From contig PHAT01000001.1 of assembly GCA_002840435.1 (NCBI GenBank), positions 780,979 to 844,978 of the forward strand: DNA of 64,000 nucleotides, in the 5' to 3' direction. The stretch's first letter is position 1, and each line of letters begins with the position of its first letter. The DNA comes from Deltaproteobacteria bacterium HGW-Deltaproteobacteria-6. GTDB lineage: Bacteria > Desulfobacterota > Syntrophia > Syntrophales > Smithellaceae. The position numbers and the translations under genes were made by a program. The notes beneath the pieces are model-generated. The model was not told the DNA's origin. It worked only from the letters and a program-made list of their open reading frames with translations, and did no database searches. Below are positions 24,692 to 29,826 of the stretch, piece after piece.

Positions 24692-24900
24692 TTTATCCCC
24701 GTAACCTCTCGCCAGACTTCCATAATCAGCGCCTTTTCTTTTGGGTATTCGTCAATCAATGCTTTCAAGGCTTCTTTGTAATCGTAATTCCACGGGCCGG
24801 ATTTCATTTCGGCTTGGATATCTTCACATTTGCGCCGGAAGAACTGGCTTCTCTGGGCGCGGTATTCCATTTCGTAGGCTTTTTTTGATTCGTTGGTCAT
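24688..24900 (-). CDS. Small charged phage protein
   Basis: 70 aa starting MTNESKKAYEMEYRAQRSQF. It is helical and charged, ending VWREVTGIK. The start ATG overlaps the stop of the methyltransferase gene upstream and its own stop overlaps the cytosine methyltransferase ATG, so it is sandwiched in a coupled chain. No family recognised. Confidence 0.55.
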   Translation of the reverse strand: MTNESKKAYEMEYRAQRSQFFRRKCEDIQAEMKSGPWNYDYKEALKALIDEYPKEKALIMEVWREVTGIK

Positions 24901-25400
24901 GGTGTAACCTTCATGAAACAAATCCAATGCGTCTGACTCTTACGACCTGATATATGCCCGAATAGCGGCCGCACTGGCGTCAATTCCAAAACCTCGTTTA
25001 CTTTCACCTGGGTTTCGTTCCATTTAAAAACCAAAACCCCATCGGTGGCCAAGACGCGGAAACATTCTGAAAACCCCTTACGAAGATCATCTTGCCAGTT
25101 TTCAGAAAGCTTTCCATATTTCGCCGCCATCCAACTTTTTGCACCAGCACGGACAAGGTGAGGCGGGTCAAAAGCTACCAGCTTAAAAAATCCGTCCGGA
25201 AATGGCAGCGCACGAAAGTCGATCACGGCATCAGGTTCAATCTTCAGGGTTCGCGTTCCGCTTTTATTTCCATGCGAGCGGTCTGTTACGGTCAGCGTTT
25301 CCGCTCGGCAGTCGCCAAACATTACGGCAGGATGTTGTCGATCAAACCACATCATCTTGGAACCACAGCACGGATCAAGAATCTTCTTTGATTCGCTCAT
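24897..25400 (-). CDS. SAM-dependent DNA methyltransferase (N4/N6 type)
   Basis: 167 aa starting MSESKKILDPCCGSKMMWFD. GGAGAAGGG just before the ATG at 25400 sets the start. DPCCGS is motif I for SAM binding and VAFDPPHL (about residue 80) is a DPPY-type catalytic motif with His in place of Tyr. Then WQDDLRKGFSECFRVLATDGVLVFKWNE is a typical motif V-VI stretch. It lacks an obvious target recognition domain, so it may need a partner or act on free nucleotides or RNA. It overlaps the zinc-ribbon peptide gene by 4 nt. Confidence 0.75.
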   Translation of the reverse strand: MSESKKILDPCCGSKMMWFDRQHPAVMFGDCRAETLTVTDRSHGNKSGTRTLKIEPDAVIDFRALPFPDGFFKLVAFDPPHLVRAGAKSWMAAKYGKLSENWQDDLRKGFSECFRVLATDGVLVFKWNETQVKVNEVLELTPVRPLFGHISGRKSQTHWICFMKVTP

Positions 25401-25510
25401 CCCTTCTCCCGATTCACGATCTTCCCGCAGCCTGAGCACACGCCGATTTCTCCAAATCCAAAAGGCACGATCACGATTAAAGTTCCGCATACCGGGCATG
25501 GTTCTGTCAT
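25397..25510 (-). CDS. Tiny zinc-ribbon peptide
   Basis: A 37-aa product, MTEPCPVCGTLIVIVPFG and onward to CSGCGKIVNREKG, with two CxxC pairs that would bind one zinc ion. ATG and stop overlap the flanking genes (ATGA at both ends), strong support for translation. Confidence 0.65.
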   Translation of the reverse strand: MTEPCPVCGTLIVIVPFGFGEIGVCSGCGKIVNREKG

Positions 25511-25608
25511 ATTTTTATCCCCCAAAATTCCAGAATCCCGGCAACCAGAACGTAAACGGCTGCTGCCATCGTCAGGATGATTATTGATTTTTCGTATATC
25601 TTTTTCAT
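25507..25608 (-). CDS. Tiny single-span membrane peptide
   Basis: A 33-aa peptide starting MKKIYEKSIIILTMAAAVYV with one hydrophobic helix (about residues 8-26). AGGGGAAA lies upstream and its stop overlaps the ATG of the zinc-ribbon peptide. Phages encode many such peptides; no role can be assigned. Confidence 0.6.
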   Translation of the reverse strand: MKKIYEKSIIILTMAAAVYVLVAGILEFWGIKI

Positions 25609-25630
25609 GGAATTTCCCCTATAAAATCAA

Positions 25631-25663
25631 TGTACTCAACTGTAGTACAAACGTCAGACTGAC
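25631..25663. promoter_or_regulatory. Two adjacent operator-like inverted repeats
   Basis: TGTACT and AGTACA flank a 7-nt centre (25631-25649), and GTCAGACTGAC (25653-25663) is a perfect palindrome around one base. They lie between the ribbon-helix-helix-like gene and the coupled methyltransferase gene group, a likely place for autoregulation. Confidence 0.45.
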
Positions 25664-25686
25664 AAACTTTTAAAAATTTTTTATAA

Positions 25687-25947
25687 TCACCTCAACAGAT
25701 CACGAAGGGTTTTGTCCCCGGATTGTTGAAGCAGTAAGTAATTTTTGTAATCTTCGGTGTAGGAGTTTATGAGATATTCACAGCACAGATCAGAAAGAGA
25801 AACGCCCTTTATCCTGGCCATGTCGTGCAGATCGGTCTTGAATTTATCTGTGACGCGAAACGATAAAGGAAGATCGCCTTTTTTGTCGTCCGGCTCCACA
25901 ATCCTTATCTGTTTCACAAAATCTATTTTTAATTGCTGTGATTGCAT
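25687..25947 (-). CDS. Ribbon-helix-helix-like DNA-binding protein
   Basis: 86 aa starting MQSQQLKIDFVKQIRI. GGAGGT is 7 nt before the ATG at 25947. The segment LPLSFRVTDKFKTDLHDMARIKGVSLSDLCCEYLI in part resembles a ribbon-helix-helix module (a beta strand then two helices, with a GVSLSD turn). The last 25 residues form a helix. Two palindromes lie just beyond its stop. It may be an early regulator of the arm below it. Confidence 0.5.
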   Translation of the reverse strand: MQSQQLKIDFVKQIRIVEPDDKKGDLPLSFRVTDKFKTDLHDMARIKGVSLSDLCCEYLINSYTEDYKNYLLLQQSGDKTLRDLLR

Positions 25948-26090
25948 TTCCGGTACCTCCAAAAAAACTGTTGAAATTCTTGCTAAATCGTTTATAAAAC
26001 AGGCAGGGTTTGCAAACTTTGGGGAAAGCTGGCACCTTTTACGGTATCAATGCGCCCCCTGCCCTATTTTTTTACCGAAAGGATGAAGCA

Positions 26091-26258
26091 ATGTTCCTCG
26101 CATCGGCAAAATTTTTTGAACTGACTCAGAAGCCTGAAATAAGCGCTGATCAGTACGAGTATTACGAAGCTATGCGAATGTTGGCGGTCAACATCGAAGC
26201 CATCCATAGAGAGGTTGAGGAAATTAAGCAGCGGGTTTATCAGCTTCCTCAGAACTGA
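26091..26258 (+). CDS. Small phage protein on the plus strand
   Basis: 55 aa starting MFLASAKFFELTQKPEISAD, with a C-terminal helix rich in Glu and Arg (IEAIHREVEEIKQRVYQ). AAAGGATG lies upstream of its ATG. It is opposite to the surrounding minus-strand operon and its 3' end overlaps a minus-strand gene by 35 nt. Unknown function. Confidence 0.5.
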   Translation: MFLASAKFFELTQKPEISADQYEYYEAMRMLAVNIEAIHREVEEIKQRVYQLPQN

Positions 26259-26385
26259 TAAGCTCAACCATCTTTTCGTAGAGGGATTCGACGGCTCCCT
26301 GCTGCTCATCTGCTTTTCGGCATGAAGCCAGAGTTACAGCACGGTCAAGAATATGTAACTTTTGATCGATGGATAATTTTTCCAT
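26224..26385 (-). CDS. Small acidic phage protein
   Basis: 53 aa starting MEKLSIDQKLHILDRAV and ending EEADKPAA, helical and acidic, with one Cys. AAGGAGAAAG sits upstream of the ATG at 26385, an excellent ribosome site. Its 3' end overlaps the plus-strand gene 26091-26258 by 35 nt. Confidence 0.6.
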   Translation of the reverse strand: MEKLSIDQKLHILDRAVTLASCRKADEQQGAVESLYEKMVELISSEEADKPAA

Positions 26386-26434
26386 GTGCTCTTTCTCCTT
26401 TTATGCGGCTTTGTCCGCTTTGGTGGTTTAAGAT

Positions 26435-26668
26435 ATGGCAATAGTTCCTCATAAATTTAAAGACATGTCGGGATATCCCGACGAAAATCTGTTAACGGTA
26501 ATTCTGGCCGATAATTCCAGCCTTGTAGACAAAGCAGCAAGCAAGGCCGAAATGGACAGACGTAACCGGCGGCGCGATTTTTGGTCAAAAGGTATTGTTG
26601 CCTGGATTGCTTTGGCCATTGCCTTAACGTCCCTCATTTGGCAGATAGTGAAAGAATTATGGAAATAA
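26435..26668 (+). CDS. Small membrane-anchored protein in the immunity region
   Basis: 77 aa. Residues 1-45 are soluble (PHKFKDMSGYPDENLLTVIL, then RRNRRRDFW). Residues about 52-72 form one hydrophobic helix (IVAWIALAIALTSLIWQIV). It is antisense to the Cro-side operon. Its 3' end overlaps the minus-strand membrane peptide gene by 35 nt. A superinfection exclusion role is possible, as such small membrane proteins often lie near repressors, but there is no direct sign. Confidence 0.55.
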   Translation: MAIVPHKFKDMSGYPDENLLTVILADNSSLVDKAASKAEMDRRNRRRDFWSKGIVAWIALAIALTSLIWQIVKELWK

Positions 26669-26753
26669 TACTAAATGCTACCGCAAGGATTGACGCATGA
26701 AGCTGATACTTATCAAGAAAGTCATAAATTTTAATTTCTGTTTCTGCCTTCAT
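26634..26753 (-). CDS. Tiny membrane peptide coupled to the Cro-like gene
   Basis: 39 aa: MKAETEIKIYDFLDKYQ, then a hydrophobic C-terminal helix (ASILAVAFSIISIILSLSA). AAAGGAGC is upstream and the ATG overlaps the Cro-like gene stop (ATGA). It would be among the first proteins made after induction. Confidence 0.6.
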   Translation of the reverse strand: MKAETEIKIYDFLDKYQLHASILAVAFSIISIILSLSAK

Positions 26754-26962
26754 GTGTTTATTGCTCCTTTGGTTGTCGGGAACAGAAGTTCCATAACGGT
26801 TACGGCCCCGCCGGTGGCCTCGGAAATGCGGAGGGCAAGAGGCGGGGATGGTGTGCGTCGTCCCCGAACAATGGCGTTCAGATAAATATGCCCCGTTTTT
26901 ACTGTTTTACTGAACGCGACCTGTGAAATATTATTGTTTTTTAAATATTCATTTATCTGCAT
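26750..26962 (-). CDS. Cro-like / YdaS-type HTH repressor
   Basis: 70 aa starting MQINEYLKNNNISQVAFSKT, with an HTH of the Cro/YdaS class: VAFSKTVKTGHIYLNAIVRG in part, then PLALRISEATGGAVTVMELL. It faces the plus-strand repressor gene across 55 bp. A perfect -35 TTGACA (26999-26994) and -10 TATAAT (26975-26970), 18 bp apart, put the transcript start at or next to the ATG, so the message is probably leaderless. It would switch off the lysogenic repressor and start the minus-strand lytic arm. Confidence 0.8.
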   Translation of the reverse strand: MQINEYLKNNNISQVAFSKTVKTGHIYLNAIVRGRRTPSPPLALRISEATGGAVTVMELLFPTTKGAINT

Positions 26963-26969
26963 GGTTAAG

Positions 26970-27026
26970 ATTATATAATACACTATGGATTATTGTCAAC
27001 AGGAATTATAATACATTATGGCTGAT
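26970..27026. promoter_or_regulatory. Divergent cro/cI promoters with two operators
   Basis: Operator 1 (26975-26993) reads ATAATACA-CTA-TGGATTAT and operator 2 (27008-27026) reads ATAATACA-TTA-TGGCTGAT; the latter is degenerate on one arm. Centres are 33 bp apart. The Cro-side promoter (-35 26994-26999, -10 26970-26975) is covered by operator 1. The repressor-side -10, TATAAT at 27007-27012, is covered by operator 2 and has no good -35, so it may need activation. Both start codons lie within 5-8 bp of the -10 boxes. Confidence 0.75.
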
Positions 27027-27602
27027 AAAGTGATTTGGGCAAAAAAAGACGAGATTATCTGGGCAAATGTGCTTCGGATGCAGGCCGAAAAAAAGTGGAG
27101 CGATGCCGAATTAGCACGGAGGGCAAAAACTACGCCACAGGCAATAGTAAAATATAATAAACACCATAGGGGCATCGGCCCAGGAATGCAAAAACGGTTT
27201 GCCGAAGCATTTGGTTTCCCAGAGGAAGCATTATTAAAAGAAGCAACTATTACCACCGAAACAACCGACGCCCCTCGCGCACCCCTTGACATGAATTCGC
27301 TTATTAAAATAATTGAAGAGCAAAATAAGCGGATTGAAGAACAGGGGAAAAGAATTGATGAACAAAGCAATCTTATATTGACACAGAAAGATTTAATCCA
27401 CGCGCAGGGAGAGAGAATATCTGACCAAGGAAAGAGAATTGATCTTGTTGCGGCAATGGCCAGTAAATCACAAAGCGATACAGACTTTCTGCGGGATCGC
27501 GTTGCATCAATCCAAGACGCTATTAATCAGAATCATGCGGAGTTAAAAAGTAAGATGAAAAAGGCATCTGAAACTGGCGATCTTAAAGCACTGGGAGAAT
27601 AA
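27018..27602 (+). CDS. CI-like repressor with a long coiled-coil tail
   Basis: 194 aa. Residues 1-70 form an HTH domain (ANVLRMQAEKKWSDAELARR and TTPQAIVKYNKHHRGI in the helix-turn-helix positions). Residues about 90-185 are a heptad-type coiled coil with repeated KRIEEQGKRIDEQ-like units. There is no LexA/CI S24 protease domain, so cleavage during the SOS response is unlikely; oligomerisation through the coil is the likely cooperativity device. It divides the two phage arms. The ATG is 5 nt after a TATAAT box, suggesting a leaderless mRNA like lambda cI from PRM. Confidence 0.75.
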   Translation: MADKVIWAKKDEIIWANVLRMQAEKKWSDAELARRAKTTPQAIVKYNKHHRGIGPGMQKRFAEAFGFPEEALLKEATITTETTDAPRAPLDMNSLIKIIEEQNKRIEEQGKRIDEQSNLILTQKDLIHAQGERISDQGKRIDLVAAMASKSQSDTDFLRDRVASIQDAINQNHAELKSKMKKASETGDLKALGE

Positions 27603-27645
27603 CACGATCCAGCAAACAGGGATTTTCTGCCGGTCTGGATCGTGT
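27602..27645. other. 11-bp perfect inverted repeat after the repressor
   Basis: ACACGATCCAG (27602-27612) pairs exactly with CTGGATCGTGT (27635-27645) across 22 nt, starting at the last base of the repressor stop. No T-run follows, so it is a poor intrinsic terminator; it may protect mRNA, bind a protein, or form a 3' processing hairpin. Confidence 0.5.
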
Positions 27646-27731
27646 AGAGAAATACGGCATTGTTTTAGAGTTCAAAAAAAGAAACACCCTTCGAAAAGAA
27701 TTAAATATTTAAAATTAAATAGGAGGATTCA

Positions 27732-28166
27732 ATGAAAAAGATTTTAACAATTTTTGCCATCTTTTTATTCATTGCTGGCTGTGCCGCTCAATCAAGACAA
27801 TTAACCCAGGAAGAAATGAACCCCGGCCCCGTCCCGACAAATTATGAACAGGCAATTAAAAATATTGTCAATCCGCATCTTGTTGACCCCTATAGTGCGG
27901 TTTATACATTTAACAAACCAAGCTCAGGGAGAAATACCATGAGTGGCGTGATATACGGCTGGCATGTCTGCGGAACCGTAAACGCAAAAAACAGAATGGG
28001 CGGTTATTCCGGCGCGAATCCTTTCTATGCGATGATAAAGAACGATACAGTTGTAAGGTTTATTTATAAAAGCATATTAATACCAGATACTTTTAGCATG
28101 GGTATCCTGTCGGGCGCCATAAGCGAAGGTGGTAATTCGATGGGAAAGTTTTGCTATCAACAGTAA
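27732..28166 (+). CDS. Prophage lipoprotein
   Basis: 144 aa. Residues 1-17 form a lipoprotein signal with a lipobox (FLFIAGC, Cys at about 17), so the mature protein is lipid-anchored in the envelope. The rest has two more Cys residues and a Gly/Asn-rich beta-like pattern (NPHLVDPYSAVYTFNKP, GWHVCGTVNAKNRMG in part). AGGAGG is upstream, and an intrinsic terminator follows at 28189. Its single-gene layout next to the repressor is typical of a moron gene expressed in lysogens, such as one for superinfection exclusion. The role is inferred. Confidence 0.75.
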   Translation: MKKILTIFAIFLFIAGCAAQSRQLTQEEMNPGPVPTNYEQAIKNIVNPHLVDPYSAVYTFNKPSSGRNTMSGVIYGWHVCGTVNAKNRMGGYSGANPFYAMIKNDTVVRFIYKSILIPDTFSMGILSGAISEGGNSMGKFCYQQ

Positions 28167-28188
28167 TTAAACTTCTTACATTACCCAC

Positions 28189-28216
28189 AAACCCGCTTCC
28201 CGGCGGGTTTTTTATT
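28189..28216 (+). terminator. Intrinsic terminator after the lipoprotein gene
   Basis: AAACCCGC pairs with GCGGGTTT across TTCCCG, followed by TTTTA and a T-rich stretch. It separates the lipoprotein unit from the early promoter at 28278. Confidence 0.85.
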
Positions 28217-28249
28217 TTCTAAAATCATCCATTTATAATTATTTTTAAA

Positions 28250-28306
28250 ATAATCCACATTGTATTATGTTTTTTTCTTGACATAATACATCTTGTATTA
28301 TATTCT
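28250..28306 (+). promoter_or_regulatory. Early plus-strand promoter with two repressor operators
   Basis: A TTGACA -35 box (28278-28283) and a TATTCT -10 (28301-28306) are 17 bp apart. Operator ATAATACA-TCT-TGTATTAT (28283-28301) is a perfect 8-3-8 inverted repeat filling the promoter. A second, ATAATCCA-CAT-TGTATTAT (28250-28268), has one mismatch. Centres are 33 bp apart, the same spacing as at the cro/cI region, so one repressor should bind both sites. The transcript would cover the whole early operon. Confidence 0.75.
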
Positions 28307-28445
28307 ATCCCCGAAACAAAGAACCACACCCGAAGCGGCGAAGATCAAATCCTGGCGGCTGCAGAACAAAAGCTGAGGCATTCGTTCCAGCCCCCAAAAA
28401 AGGAGGAGATCAATAAAGCCCGTTCCCATTTCGCAGCTGGCAGAC

Positions 28446-28814
28446 TTGGGAAACATTAAGGTGGGGGATTGGCCACCCCGAAAAACAGAACATTGGGCGA
28501 TACATTTCCAACGGATGCTTAAAGGCACAGATGGCATCGGTAACGATCTAAGCCTGTGCGTCGCCCAGATCGGAGAAATCATGCAGAAATACAGAAATCA
28601 GAAAGTAGTTGATGCACTGATGGGCAAAAGGGACGCCTTAGAAGAACAAGGTAAAGCGGATGTTGCAAGCGGAAAAGCAGATCGGTTTGTAATCGGCGAA
28701 CTTCCATATAAGGGCATGACCGTAACGCTCAATGACCTGAGATACACTGTTTTTTCGATAACAGGCGGAACTGTTGTTCTGAAACTTCAAAACGGCAAAG
28801 GAATCCGTCCATGA
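28446..28814 (+). CDS. First gene of the early plus-strand operon
   Basis: 122 aa from a TTG start, with the segments LCVAQIGEIMQKYRNQKVVDALMGKRDALE, in part, and LPYKGMTVTLNDLRYTVF. The protein is unknown to me. The start is uncertain: the only strong ribosome site, AGGAGGAG (28401-28408), lies too far upstream of TTG but just before an in-frame ATA at 28413, which would add 11 residues (KPVPISQLADL plus the start). Whichever is right, the stop overlaps the next ATG (ATGA). Confidence 0.6.
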   Translation: MGNIKVGDWPPRKTEHWAIHFQRMLKGTDGIGNDLSLCVAQIGEIMQKYRNQKVVDALMGKRDALEEQGKADVASGKADRFVIGELPYKGMTVTLNDLRYTVFSITGGTVVLKLQNGKGIRP

Positions 28815-29071
28815 AACCTTTAACAGCAATATGGATTTTCGTAGTGCTCGCCTGTGCCGTGGTCTTTTATCTTCACTGGCAGGAGCGGCAGGAGTTCAAG
28901 CGGGAACTGGCAAAGGTAGCTTACAAGCCAATATCCAAAAAAGATGTTGCTTTCATCGCGTCAGAACTTCGCAGAAAGAAATGTGACGACGCAATAGTGA
29001 CGCGCACCGACTACGGATATCTGGCGCGGGAAATCAAATCCGGGAAGAACTTTAAGGTGGTGATGGAATGA
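28811..29071 (+). CDS. Small membrane protein, early operon
   Basis: 86 aa. Residues 5-24 form one transmembrane helix (TAIWIFVVLACAVVFYL), followed by a charged cytosolic part (RQEFKRELAKVAYKP, SELRRKKCDDAIVTRT). Its ATG and stop overlap the flanking genes by 4 nt each. Unknown function. Confidence 0.65.
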   Translation: MKPLTAIWIFVVLACAVVFYLHWQERQEFKRELAKVAYKPISKKDVAFIASELRRKKCDDAIVTRTDYGYLAREIKSGKNFKVVME

Positions 29072-29346
29072 CAGGCCAATCATCCTTCAATTTTGATCTT
29101 GATCCCCTACCGCGCCCAGGTTCTTTCTTCCGGTGGGGCTCTCAAAATTATCAGGTCTATGAACGGCTACTCGCTGGCGGAATCACATCGGCGGAAATGC
29201 ACAAACTAAATTTTCTATCTCATACAAAACGTATTTCCGACGTCCGCGAAAAGCTGAATCCACTTGGCTATGATGTTGTTTGCGAAGTGTTCAGCGGAAA
29301 AGTGAACGTCTGGAAGATCAAGAAAATGGAAAGAGAGGCAGCATAA
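29068..29346 (+). CDS. Small DNA-binding-like phage protein
   Basis: 92 aa with a winged-helix look: YQVYERLLAGGITSAEMHKL, then RISDVREKLNPLGYDVVCEV. This pattern (helix, helix with a TSAEM turn, wing) is common in small phage proteins of helix-turn-helix type. It starts on an ATGA overlap and ends on a TAATG overlap. Confidence 0.6.
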   Translation: MTGQSSFNFDLDPLPRPGSFFRWGSQNYQVYERLLAGGITSAEMHKLNFLSHTKRISDVREKLNPLGYDVVCEVFSGKVNVWKIKKMEREAA

Positions 29347-29606
29347 TGGAAATCGCAAAAGTAAAACGTGGAAACGCATTGTCTTTATTATTTCAGGAAA
29401 TTTTTCAAAAGAGAATGGCGAAACTTGCCGAGGCAAAAACTCGCTTTATGACAATGGGCTTTCTTGGACAGCACACAAGCACTGATCGCCAGCGCAAAAA
29501 CGCAATCATGAAAGAAAAGGGATTCACCGGAAAGCAGTATCGTCGGTACGTCAAAAAACTGAGAATGGAAGCAAAAGCAACGGCAAAGATCAGCGAGGCC
29601 GCATAA
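29346..29606 (+). CDS. Small basic phage protein
   Basis: 86 aa starting MEIAKVKRGNALSLLFQEIF. It is Lys/Arg-rich and helical (GFTGKQYRRYVKKLRMEAKA near the end). Its ATG overlaps the preceding stop in a TAATG arrangement. Unknown function; nucleic acid binding is possible. Confidence 0.55.
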   Translation: MEIAKVKRGNALSLLFQEIFQKRMAKLAEAKTRFMTMGFLGQHTSTDRQRKNAIMKEKGFTGKQYRRYVKKLRMEAKATAKISEAA

Positions 29607-29800
29607 TGCCGGATACATTTCAGGAAAGCACATTCAAGGGATCGCCAGTTTGTAAGATTTACATAAACGAATTCAAGGGAGAACCGCAGTTTCTAACCAT
29701 GGGACTGAAGAAAGCCCAGGCAGTCCTTGAAAACATCGATGCACTCAGAAAATGGGTGGATCGGCAGGAATTTCCGCACGGGCACAATGATCAGAAATAA
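29606..29800 (+). CDS. Small conserved-looking phage protein
   Basis: 64 aa: KGSPVCKIYINEFKGEPQFL, then a helix KKAQAVLENIDALRKWVDRQ. It resembles small proteins often found just before recombination genes in phages. It starts on a TAATG overlap and precedes the ATPase gene by 26 nt. Confidence 0.55.
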   Translation: MPDTFQESTFKGSPVCKIYINEFKGEPQFLTMGLKKAQAVLENIDALRKWVDRQEFPHGHNDQK

Positions 29801-29826
29801 TTTTTAACTACATGGAGGCCGGAATA

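Noticed and set aside
28301-28413. A coding frame between the early promoter and the first early gene
   Set aside because: No ATG, GTG or TTG start with a ribosome site; treated as leader.
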